A stretch of DNA of 64,000 nucleotides from DATKPA01 sp051955985. GTDB taxonomy: Bacteria; Planctomycetota; Phycisphaerae; WQYP01. Within the stretch, counting starts at the first letter, position 1; each line of letters opens with the position of its first letter. The DNA lies in the NCBI GenBank assembly GCA_051955985.1, contig JBQCGD010000192.1, positions 9,482 through 73,481 of the forward strand, written 5' to 3'. The position numbers were made by a program, and so were the translations under genes. The notes beneath the pieces are model-generated. The model had not been told where the DNA came from. It worked only from the letters and a program-made list of their open reading frames with translations, and searched no databases. Positions 50,152 through 58,168 of this stretch are shown here, piece after piece.

Positions 50152-52128
50152 ATGAATGATTGGGCAGATCGTTCAGAGCTTGTGCCCGTGGCGAACCGCC
50201 AGGATCGCCGCCGAGCGGAATCTGCCGCCCTTCGCATTGCCTCTATTTACCTTGTTTTCGGCTTGCTCTGGATCGCGCTTTCGGATGTATGCGTTGCTTA
50301 TCTTGCACGAATGACCGGTGATCCGTTCCGGCTGTTCTCGCGCTTCGAGATGGTGAAGGGCTTCTTTTTCGTCACCATTACCGCCGTCCTCCTCTTCTTC
50401 CTCGCACGCAGCTACGCCCGGTCCCTGTCCGCCACCCGGCTCCGCACCCGCCGCACCCTTGCCCACATCGCGCGCGATTACCAGATCCTTTTCCAGAATA
50501 ACCCGCTCCCCATGTGGATATTCGATCCCCAGACGCTCCGCATCCTCGACGCCAACAACCAGGCCCTCCTCACCTACGGCTATTCGCGAGAAGAATTCCT
50601 CCACCTCGACATCTCGCAGCTCCGTCCGCCTGAGAAGATCCCCCATCTCCTGGACGCTCTTGCGACGCTGCCCCCCGGCGTTCAGCGCAGCGGCCCCACG
50701 ACGCACCGTAAAAAGAATGGCGAAACCTTCAGCGTCGAAGTCATCGGGCATTCCATCGAGTTCAACCATATCCCCGCGCGCTTTGTCGTCGTCATCGACG
50801 TCACCGACCGCCTCCGCTCCGAAAAGGCCCTCGAGGAATACCGGCATCGCCTCGAACAGCGCGTGCAGGAACGCACGGCGGATCTCTCGGCCGTCAACCA
50901 GCACCTCCAGCGGGAGATCGATGAACGCCACAAAATCGAAGCGGAACTGCGCGCCGCAAAGCAGCTCGCCGAACAGGCCAGCAACGCCAAAAGCATTTTC
51001 CTGGCCAATACGACACACGAAATCCGCACGCCGCTCACCAGCATCCTGGGTTACGCCGACCTGCTTGTCGATCCTTCCCTCTCCGAAGACCAGCGAGCGC
51101 AGTACCTCACCATCCTGCGTCAGAACGCCTCACACCTCCTTCGCATGATCGACGACCTCCTTGACCTCTCCCGCATCGAGACCGGCAACCTCCGGCTCAT
51201 GCTCGATGACTACTCCCCGCTGGAACTCGCGGAGCAATCGCTCGAACTTCTCCGGCCCCGCGCCGCCGAAAAAGGGCTCTCGCTTTCCCTGGCCGCGGAT
51301 GGCACTCTTCCCGAAGTGATCCGTACCGATGGCGTCCGCCTCCGGCAGGTGCTCCTCAACCTCCTCAGCAATGCGATCAAGTTCACACCCACGGGCGCGG
51401 TTTCGCTGACCGTTTCCAAAATTCACGGGAACAACGCCAACGCGCCCTGGCTCCAATTCACGGTGGCCGACACAGGCATCGGCATCCCACCCGAACAGCA
51501 CGAGCGCATTTTCGAACCCTTCCACCAGGTGGAACAATCCGGAAACCGTCGATTCGGCGGCGCCGGTCTCGGCCTGGCTATCTCGCGCAAACTCGTTGAC
51601 CAGATGGGCGGGACCCTCGAACTCTCCAGCGAACCCGGCCGCGGGAGCATCTTCACGCTCAAGATTCCTTCCTTTGCTCCCGCTTCCCTCGTGCATGCTG
51701 CTCGCCCGATGGTGCAGCGGGAATCCCGCATCGAGGGCCGCGTCCTTCTTGCCGAAGACAACCCCAACATCCGGTGGCTTGTCGAGGAATACCTCCGCCG
51801 CGCCGGCGCCGCCGTGACCCCGGTCTCCAATGGTGCCCAGGCCCTCGCCGCGATTGAACGCGCTGCTCCCGCCCACCCGTTCGACCTTGTTCTTTTGGAC
51901 ATCAACATGCCCACAATGGACGGTTCCGAGGCCATGGCCCGCATCCGCACCCTGGGTTACGCCGGACCGATCGTGGCCTTGACCGCGCACTCGAGCGCGG
52001 AGGAACAACATCGCTTCCTTCAGGCCGGATGGGATGCCGTCGCCGCCAAGCCCATCAACCGGCACACGTTCATTCCGCTGATCGCCCGCCTCATCGAGGA
52101 ACGCCGGCAGGCCGCCGTGCAGCAGTAA
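50152..52128 (+). CDS. Membrane hybrid histidine kinase with PAS and REC domains
   Basis: The 658-residue product has two membrane helices (about 28-48 and 68-87) and a PAS domain (about 108-215, NPLPMWIFDPQTLRILDANNQAL). A coiled coil with TDRLRSEKALEEYRHRLEQR follows. The HisKA has TTHEIRTPLTSILGY (phospho-His), and the HATPase has NLLSNAIKFTP, VADTGIGIPPEQ and FGGAGLGLAISRKLVDQMGG. A C-terminal receiver (about 530-648) has VLLAEDNPNIRWL, LVLLDINMPTMDG (phospho-Asp) and AAKPINR. It probably works with a separate phosphotransfer partner. The OmpR-type regulator at 54341 is the nearest candidate. Confidence 0.95.
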   Translation: MNDWADRSELVPVANRQDRRRAESAALRIASIYLVFGLLWIALSDVCVAYLARMTGDPFRLFSRFEMVKGFFFVTITAVLLFFLARSYARSLSATRLRTRRTLAHIARDYQILFQNNPLPMWIFDPQTLRILDANNQALLTYGYSREEFLHLDISQLRPPEKIPHLLDALATLPPGVQRSGPTTHRKKNGETFSVEVIGHSIEFNHIPARFVVVIDVTDRLRSEKALEEYRHRLEQRVQERTADLSAVNQHLQREIDERHKIEAELRAAKQLAEQASNAKSIFLANTTHEIRTPLTSILGYADLLVDPSLSEDQRAQYLTILRQNASHLLRMIDDLLDLSRIETGNLRLMLDDYSPLELAEQSLELLRPRAAEKGLSLSLAADGTLPEVIRTDGVRLRQVLLNLLSNAIKFTPTGAVSLTVSKIHGNNANAPWLQFTVADTGIGIPPEQHERIFEPFHQVEQSGNRRFGGAGLGLAISRKLVDQMGGTLELSSEPGRGSIFTLKIPSFAPASLVHAARPMVQRESRIEGRVLLAEDNPNIRWLVEEYLRRAGAAVTPVSNGAQALAAIERAAPAHPFDLVLLDINMPTMDGSEAMARIRTLGYAGPIVALTAHSSAEEQHRFLQAGWDAVAAKPINRHTFIPLIARLIEERRQAAVQQ

Positions 52129-52162
52129 TCCCCCTCCCACTTCGGTTGGAATGCGCTATTCC

Positions 52163-54004
52163 CTATCGCTTGCGCCCGGCGCGTTCTTTTTTCGCCGGCG
52201 TACTCCCGCTGCCGCCCCGCCCCGCCGCCTCCAACAGTTCCCGCGCCTGCGCCATCGCCGTTGCCGTGATCTCTTTGCCGGTCGTCATCTCCGCCAGTTC
52301 CTTGACACGGGATTCCCCTTCCATCACCGCCACGGTCGTGACCGTTTCCTTCCCGGTCGTCTCCTTCCGGATCGTCAAATGCCGGTCGGCAAAGCTTGCG
52401 ATCTGCGGCAAATGCGTGATGCACAACACCTGGTGCACGCCCGCCAGCGCCCGCAGCTTCTCCCCGATCACCGTCCCCATGCGTCCGCCGACGTTCGCAT
52501 CGATCTCGTCGAACACCAGCACGCTCACCCGGTCCGCCTGTGCCAGGATTCCCTTGAGCGCCAGCATCACCCGCGACAACTCCCCGCCCGACGCAATCCG
52601 CCGCAGCGGCCGCGCCGGCTGCCCGGGGTTCGGCGCAATCATGAACTCCACCGTCTCCATCCCGGAGGCGGTCGTAAAATCCTCCACGCCCACCTTCATT
52701 TCCGAAAGAACGTCCCCCATGGAGGCCGCCGCGGCCTTCGCGTTGGGCGTTCTGGCCTTCGCATTCTGCGCTTCGCCCAATACCTCGAGCCCCTGGAATT
52801 CAATGAGGAACTTCGCCTCCTTCATCCCGAGATCCGCCAGTTGGGCGTGCACGCGCGGAATCAGCTTCTCCGCCGCCTTGTGCCGCGCCGCCGTGAGTTC
52901 CTTCCCGATCGACCGCAGCGTTTTCTCCAGCCTGGCGATCATCTCGGCCGAGGCAGTCAAGTCCTCATCCTGCGCCCGCAGTTCTTCAATCTGTTTCCCG
53001 ATTTGTTGCCGATAGGCGAGGACTTCATCCAGCCCCGCACCTGCCACGCGCCCGGTGTACTTGTCGATCAGTCGGTTCACGAGGTTCAGCCGGTCGTTCA
53101 CCTCCGCAAGCTCCGCCGGATCGAGATCCAGCTTGTCCACGTAGCGCCGCAGCGAAAAAGCCGCATCGTCGAGGCTCACCGTCGCCTCTTTCACCTGCGT
53201 GCTGATGCCGCCCAGCGATTCGTCCAGTTCGCTCAGCTCCATCAGCACCGAGAGCGCCGCTTTCAGTCGCTCAATGATCGATCCCTCTTCCTCATACAGC
53301 GCCCCGTAAGCCGCCCCCGCTGTTCGTTTGATCTTCTCGAGGTTCGTCAGGAGCCGGCTGCGCGCCGTCAGCTCCTCGTGCTCCCCCGGCACGAGTTGCG
53401 CATCGTCAATTTCCTTGGCCTGGAATTCATACAATTCCAGTTGCTGCCGCCGCAGGGTCCGCGATGCCGACAAATCCTTCTGCTGCGTCATCAACGTCTG
53501 CCGCTGGTGGAAGATCTCCGCAAACTGCTGCCGCAGCTCCACCGACCCGCCGAACTCGTCGATCACCTGCAACTGGTTCGCCGGCTTCAGCAGGTACTGC
53601 GCATCATGCTGCCCATGCACATCCACCAGGATCTCCCCCACCTGCTTCAGCATCGCGCCGGTGATCGGGTTGCCGTTGATCGACGCCGACGTCCGCCCCG
53701 ACTCAAACAGCCGCCGCGAAATCAGCAGCTCCGGTTCTTTCTCCAGCGGCAGATCCGTCGCGTTTGCAATCTCCTGCCGCAGATTTTCCGAAGCAATGTG
53801 AAACACGCCCGACACCCGGCCCTCGCTGGCCCCCTTCCGCAGCATGTCCGTCGGCTGTCGCAGCCCCAGCAGGATTTCCAGCGCCCCGATCACCAGCGAC
53901 TTCCCCGCCCCGGTCTGGCCGGTGAAACAATTCAACCCCGGATGCAGCTCGACCGTGATGTCCTGGATGACCGCCAGATTCTGAATGTGCAATTCGCGCA
54001 GCAA
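52163..54004 (-). CDS. recN: DNA repair protein RecN
   Basis: The 613-residue SMC-like protein begins LRELHIQNLAVIQD and has CFTGQTGAGKSLVIGAL (Walker A), an extended coiled coil (about 150-380), the RIASGGELSRVMLALK signature and VLVFDEIDANVGG (Walker B). A HLPQIASFADRHL block completes the ATPase head. RecN acts early in double-strand break repair. It is longer than E. coli RecN and carries an extra Ala-rich insert (AKARTPNAKAAAASM, about 440-455) and a basic C-terminal tail. The start is probably TTG at 54004, after GGGAGAG; a longer in-frame start at 54076 is less likely. Confidence 0.95.
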   Translation of the reverse strand: MLRELHIQNLAVIQDITVELHPGLNCFTGQTGAGKSLVIGALEILLGLRQPTDMLRKGASEGRVSGVFHIASENLRQEIANATDLPLEKEPELLISRRLFESGRTSASINGNPITGAMLKQVGEILVDVHGQHDAQYLLKPANQLQVIDEFGGSVELRQQFAEIFHQRQTLMTQQKDLSASRTLRRQQLELYEFQAKEIDDAQLVPGEHEELTARSRLLTNLEKIKRTAGAAYGALYEEEGSIIERLKAALSVLMELSELDESLGGISTQVKEATVSLDDAAFSLRRYVDKLDLDPAELAEVNDRLNLVNRLIDKYTGRVAGAGLDEVLAYRQQIGKQIEELRAQDEDLTASAEMIARLEKTLRSIGKELTAARHKAAEKLIPRVHAQLADLGMKEAKFLIEFQGLEVLGEAQNAKARTPNAKAAAASMGDVLSEMKVGVEDFTTASGMETVEFMIAPNPGQPARPLRRIASGGELSRVMLALKGILAQADRVSVLVFDEIDANVGGRMGTVIGEKLRALAGVHQVLCITHLPQIASFADRHLTIRKETTGKETVTTVAVMEGESRVKELAEMTTGKEITATAMAQARELLEAAGRGGSGSTPAKKERAGRKR

Positions 54005-54340
54005 AACGTCTCTCCCTAGACAAAGCGGACGGTATTCTAGCGTGGCAAGGACTCCTATCATATACCGAACGCCCAAATTGTTCCGCCGCCCCTCCCCGCA
54101 AGGTCCTATTACCCATGTCTCTTTTCGAAAAACTGTTTAAAATGTGGCCGTTTGCCGTTGCCCGTCGCGGTACGACATTTCGATATTGCCCCGAGGGGAA
54201 AGGTCTCAGGGCGGCGGCCGACCTTGTTTGTGTGTGAGGGCCGGCGGCGGTTTCCTGTCGCCATTTGTGTCCCCTCGGGGTTATGATTTCAGCGGATTCA
54301 TCTCCGTGATTTTTACGTCCCCCTCTTCGTGTGAGGACCT
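54005..54340. other. Gap with paired CCCCGAGGGG elements
   Basis: CCCCGAGGGG (54189-54198) and its reverse complement CCCCTCGGGG (54271-54280) bracket a 72-base GC-rich segment, ending 60 bases before the OmpR-type regulator. The region could fold as a large leader hairpin. It also holds the recN promoter on the other strand. No gene is supported. Confidence 0.55.
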
Positions 54341-55021
54341 ATGACCCTGCTGTTGATCGAAGATGATGCCTCCGTCCAGGAGCTCGTCACCGCCGTCCTC
54401 GAGAAAGCCGGATTCTCCGTCGATCTCGCCAAGGATGCCGCCACCGGCCACCGGCTTGCCCTCGCCGGCAAGTACGAAGTCATCATCCTCGACCTCGGCC
54501 TCCCCGACATGGACGGCCTCACCCTCCTCTCCAAGCTCCGCGCTGAAGGCGTCACCACCCACGTCCTCATCCTCACCTCCAAGGACGAACCCGAAGACCG
54601 CATCCGCGGCCTCGATTCCGGCGCCGACGACTACGTCTCCAAAACCTGCGTCCTCGCAGAACTTGAAGCCCGTGTCCGCGCCCTCATCCGCCGCAAGTAC
54701 AACGTCAAAAACCCCGTCCTCAAGGTGGAAGACCTCGAGATCAACACCGCCACCCGCAGCGTCTCCCGCGGCGGCAAACGCATCCCGATGACCCCCCGCG
54801 AATACTCCCTCCTCGAATTCCTCGCCCTCAAGGCCGGCCAGGTCGTCACTCGCGCCGACATCTGGGAATCCCTTTACGCCATGGATCCTTCCACCAGCAG
54901 CAACGTGGTTGACGTCTACATCGGCTACCTGCGCAAAAAGATCGAAGGCGAAGGCCTCACGCCCCTCATCCACACCCGCCGCGGCGCAGGGTTCGTCCTC
55001 GGCGCCGACAACGGCGAATGA
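54341..55021 (+). CDS. OmpR/PhoB-type response regulator, orphan
   Basis: The 226-residue protein has a receiver (LLLIEDDASVQEL, VIILDLGLPDMDG with phospho-Asp, and YVSKTCVLAEL). The usual Lys-Pro at the beta5 end is Lys-Thr here, with a Cys next to it, an unusual change. The C-terminal winged helix has MTPREYSLLEFLALKAGQVVTRADIWE and the SSNVVDVYIGYLRKKIE recognition region. No kinase gene is adjacent; the hybrid kinase at 50152 or another locus may feed it. GAGGAC precedes the ATG. Confidence 0.93.
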   Translation: MTLLLIEDDASVQELVTAVLEKAGFSVDLAKDAATGHRLALAGKYEVIILDLGLPDMDGLTLLSKLRAEGVTTHVLILTSKDEPEDRIRGLDSGADDYVSKTCVLAELEARVRALIRRKYNVKNPVLKVEDLEINTATRSVSRGGKRIPMTPREYSLLEFLALKAGQVVTRADIWESLYAMDPSTSSNVVDVYIGYLRKKIEGEGLTPLIHTRRGAGFVLGADNGE

Positions 55022-55191
55022 ACCTGGGGCGCTGCTCGCGCGTTCTCGAAAACAAACGACGCCAGCGCGCACCAGCGGTCGGATTCGCCGGCTCAACTCT
55101 GTCCATCGCCATCTATTTTTGCGGGTTTGGCAACGGCAGGACGCTTCTGACTCAATAGCGGCCCGATTGGTTGCGAAGGAGGATGTATGAA

Positions 55192-55977
55192 GTGTCAGAC
55201 GATGAAGTGTTCGCGTTTCTGGTATCAGGGGTGATCTCGCTGGCGGGGATGTGGGTGGTCGTCTGCCCGCTGCTTGCGACGCGATTGATGCGGCCGTGGT
55301 GGGGGCGGTGGGCGATCGTGGGGTCGCTGGTCGCCGGCATGGCGTTGCTGCTCGGGATGATCCTGACGCTTGCCGCGAAGGATGTGCGGGCGCACGCGGA
55401 ATACGTGGCACTCTTCATGACAGAGGGGCTGGCAACTGTTCTCCTGATGATGGTCTGCACGCCGGGAATCGATGTCCGCGGTGATGCACTGGAACGGCGG
55501 AACGGGGCGGCCGCTTTCGTCGCCTGCGGATCGATTGCCGGCGTTTCGCTGATCTGCGCAGGAAGTAATATTGGCGAGGGGCCGACCATCTGGACAACCA
55601 TTGGGCCGCAATTCGCGGGCATCGGGCTGTGGGTCGGCGTGTGGCTCGCGTCGCAGGTGGCGGCACCGTTTGGACGTGCGGTGCGCCTGGAGCGCGATCT
55701 GCACAGCGGGATCCGGCTTGGAGCAATGCTGGCGGCAAACGGGCTCGTGCTGGGGACGGCCATCGCGGGAGATTGGGTCTCGGTGGATGAATTGTGGCAA
55801 AGCCTGTTCGCCCAGGGGTGGCCGGTGGTGCTCCTTGCGGCAACGGCGGTGATGCTGCAATGGATGTTCCGGCCTCAGGCAGGAAAAAATCGCGGACTCG
55901 TCTCCACGGCAATATTGCCGGCCATAACGATGACGAGCGCGGCGGCAGGTTGGGTCATTTTTCTGGGGAAATGGTGA
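55192..55977 (+). CDS. Polytopic membrane protein, possibly duplicated DUF350 (YjfL-like)
   Basis: The 261-residue product has about eight membrane helices in pairs. Two blocks, RRNGAAAFVACGSIAGVSLICAG and HSGIRLGAMLAANGLVLGTAI, resemble the N(V)AAAI..G..IG..L segment of DUF350 proteins, so it may be a double DUF350 unit. DUF350 genes often neighbour glutathionylspermidine-synthase-like ATP-grasp genes, and one follows here, its ATG overlapping this stop by 1 base. GTG at 55192 places AAGGAGG at a proper distance; ATG at 55183 and TTG at 55171 are alternatives. Function is unknown. Confidence 0.62.
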   Translation: MSDDEVFAFLVSGVISLAGMWVVVCPLLATRLMRPWWGRWAIVGSLVAGMALLLGMILTLAAKDVRAHAEYVALFMTEGLATVLLMMVCTPGIDVRGDALERRNGAAAFVACGSIAGVSLICAGSNIGEGPTIWTTIGPQFAGIGLWVGVWLASQVAAPFGRAVRLERDLHSGIRLGAMLAANGLVLGTAIAGDWVSVDELWQSLFAQGWPVVLLAATAVMLQWMFRPQAGKNRGLVSTAILPAITMTSAAAGWVIFLGKW

Positions 55978-57215
55978 TGACGAGCGTCGCGGAAAGGGAG
56001 ACGATTGCCGCAACTGCTGCCGTGCCCGCGGAGGCATTTGCCCGGATTCGCCGGCGCATGTCGCTGGAATTCTGCAAATGGGATCCGCAGGTGGGAGATG
56101 CGGGGACACTCGCGCCGTTCGCGCTGGTGCTGCACGCGGATGCCTGGGCGGAACTCAAATCCTGCGCGCGGCAACTCGCGGCCGAAACCCTGGCGGCGGA
56201 GGCGGAGTTGCTCCACCGGCCGGACTTGTGGAGCGTCCTGGGTGTGCCAACGCGAATGCGGCGGGTGCTGGGGCGTTGGCGGTTGGAGGGGCTCGCCCCC
56301 TCGGCAGGGCGGGTGATGCGGTTTGATTTTCACCCCACGGCGGAAGGGTGGCGGGTTTCGGAGGTGAACAGCGATGTGCCGGGGGGATACACCGAGGCGT
56401 GGGAGTTTTCAACATTGATGGCAGCGCACATGGGCGAGGAGTGGAGGCCGGCGGGGGACCCGGGCGGTGCCTGGGCGCGGGCCATCGCGCGACGCAGCGG
56501 CGACGGGCTTGTCGCGCTGGTGTGTGCGCCGGGCTACATGGAGGATCGGCAAATCGTGGCTTATCTCGCGAAGCGGCTTCGCGACTGTGGCTGCACGGCG
56601 CGGATGGCGGACCTGCGGGAGCTCGAGTGTCGCGGCCGGAAGACCTGGCTGCATGGCGAACCCGTCGAGGCGGTCCTGCGGTTCTATCAGGCGGAGTGGC
56701 TCGCGGGATTGCCTCGCTCGTGGGGATGGGAGCGGCTGATCGTCGGCGGTGAGACGGCGGTAACAAACGCAGCAAGCGCGGTGCTTACGGAGAGCAAGGG
56801 ATTCCCGCTGGTGTGGGATTCGCTGAAGACGGAGTTGCCGACGTGGCGCGCCCATTTGCCGGAAACCCGCCCGGTGAATGGGTCGGATTGGCGGATCAGC
56901 GACGGCCTGGTGCTGAAGGGTAAATACGGCAACAACGGCGATGAGGTGGTAATGCCGGGAAGTGCGGATGCGCCGACACTGCGGCGGGTATCACGTGAGT
57001 TGTGGTGGCGCCCTGGAAAATGGGTGGTGCAGCGGCGGTTTGTAACCCGCGGGATCCAAACGCCGCTGGGTGAGATGTTTCCGTGCCTGGGCGTGTACGT
57101 CGTCGATGGCGAGGTGGCGGGGATTTACGGACGGTTGTCCCGCGGGGCGGTGGTGGATTATGCCGCGATGGATGTGGCAGTGCTGGTGGAAGGAGGAACC
57201 GATGACGCGGGATGA
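55977..57215 (+). CDS. ATP-grasp ligase, glutathionylspermidine-synthase-like
   Basis: The 412-residue product shows the pattern of the glutathionylspermidine synthase C-terminal family. It has MRFDFHPTAEGWRVSEVNSDVPGGYTEA (Glu, Asn and Pro-Gly-Gly near 110-135), ALVCAPGYMEDRQIVAYLA, then LVLKGKYGNNGDEVVMP (ATP-binding Lys) and WVVQRRFVTRGI, followed by VYVVDGEVAGIYGRLS. These proteins form amide bonds with an amine and a carboxylate. No amidase domain is present. The start overlaps the membrane protein stop and the end overlaps the next gene by 14 bases, so the three are one coupled unit. Substrates are unknown. Confidence 0.8.
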   Translation: MTSVAERETIAATAAVPAEAFARIRRRMSLEFCKWDPQVGDAGTLAPFALVLHADAWAELKSCARQLAAETLAAEAELLHRPDLWSVLGVPTRMRRVLGRWRLEGLAPSAGRVMRFDFHPTAEGWRVSEVNSDVPGGYTEAWEFSTLMAAHMGEEWRPAGDPGGAWARAIARRSGDGLVALVCAPGYMEDRQIVAYLAKRLRDCGCTARMADLRELECRGRKTWLHGEPVEAVLRFYQAEWLAGLPRSWGWERLIVGGETAVTNAASAVLTESKGFPLVWDSLKTELPTWRAHLPETRPVNGSDWRISDGLVLKGKYGNNGDEVVMPGSADAPTLRRVSRELWWRPGKWVVQRRFVTRGIQTPLGEMFPCLGVYVVDGEVAGIYGRLSRGAVVDYAAMDVAVLVEGGTDDAG

Positions 57216-57993
57216 GGTCTTCGACAGTTGGGCGCCGCGCGAGAGCGTATGGACGGATTGGGTGAAACCCGTCCTGTTTGCCCAGATGCCCGCGGCGTGG
57301 GACAAAGAATCCGGTGGCGTGACGGTGCCGGCGGAAGGGTATGCACTGGATGCGATTGCGGCGGATGGCCGTACCGCGGTGATCCTGGATCTGCCCGGAG
57401 AGACAGCGGTTGGGACGGCCTTGCAGTTGGCCCGGCGCGGATTTCGGCCGGTGCCGTTGTTCAATGGCGCGGCAGATGGGGAGTATTCGCCGCTGTCCGG
57501 CGGGACGTCAGGACAGGGGGCGACCATTGACATGTGGTCGGTGATGCGGGCCCTGTGGTTCGGGGCTGCAACGCTGCAGGCGCTCCCTGTGCCGCCGGAC
57601 GCGGCGCCGGTATTTGTGCTGGACTCGCGGCGGCGCCTGGGGGAACGCTCGCCGATGCCGGGGGTTTTCGACAATCGATGGATCGCTTTTGCCACGGATT
57701 TCCCATCGGCGCGGGTGATGCGGGAGCACAACATGGCGCAGACGGTGGTGGTGTGCTGGAAGCGGACAATGCCCGATGCGGATCTGTCGCAGGCTCTGGC
57801 GGGGTGGCAGGAAGCGGGAATTCCGATTTTCGCACTGCAAGTGGAAGTGGATGCGGAGCCACGGCCGATCACGGTGCAGAAGCCTGGACGGTTCGAGGGG
57901 TGGTGGTATGAATTGACGGCAGCGATCGGTTTGCGGCGGCGAATGCTGGGGGGATTTGGCGGCACGGTTCCCATGCCCTCCTCGGGCGGGTAA
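57202..57993 (+). CDS. Protein of unknown function coupled to ATP-grasp ligase
   Basis: The 263-residue soluble protein has no leader or membrane segment. Features include DWVKPVLFAQMP, the Rossmann-like TAVILDLPGETAVGTALQLARRGFRPVPLFNG (about 58-90), VFVLDSRRRLGER and DNRWIAFATDFPSA. I do not recognise the family. AGGAGG lies 5 bases before the ATG, which is inside the end of the ATP-grasp gene. The order membrane protein, ligase, unknown suggests a shared pathway, perhaps making or moving a small peptide-like compound. Confidence 0.65.
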   Translation: MTRDEVFDSWAPRESVWTDWVKPVLFAQMPAAWDKESGGVTVPAEGYALDAIAADGRTAVILDLPGETAVGTALQLARRGFRPVPLFNGAADGEYSPLSGGTSGQGATIDMWSVMRALWFGAATLQALPVPPDAAPVFVLDSRRRLGERSPMPGVFDNRWIAFATDFPSARVMREHNMAQTVVVCWKRTMPDADLSQALAGWQEAGIPIFALQVEVDAEPRPITVQKPGRFEGWWYELTAAIGLRRRMLGGFGGTVPMPSSGG

Positions 57994-58012
57994 ACAACTG
58001 CCACGCAAAACG

Positions 58013-58048
58013 AAAAAACCCGGAAGCGAGCTGGTGCTCGCTTCCGGG
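58013..58048 (-). terminator. Intrinsic terminator of nrdJ
   Basis: CCCGGAAGCGAGC (58019-58031), loop TGGT, and GCTCGCTTCCGGG (58036-58048) form a 13-base perfect stem. Reading the minus strand, six T follow (complement of 58013-58018). It is about 120 bases past the nrdJ stop, and may also slow transcripts from the + strand gene ending at 57993. Confidence 0.88.
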
Positions 58049-58168
58049 GGCTCGAAGGGGAGTATGGAATCCATTTCGCCGCGGTGCCTTCTCCTTCCCT
58101 GCGGCCGGTTGCTGGTCCGGCCCGGCACCGTGCACCCCTGTTGTGGGGCGGGTTGAGGGACGTCTGCG

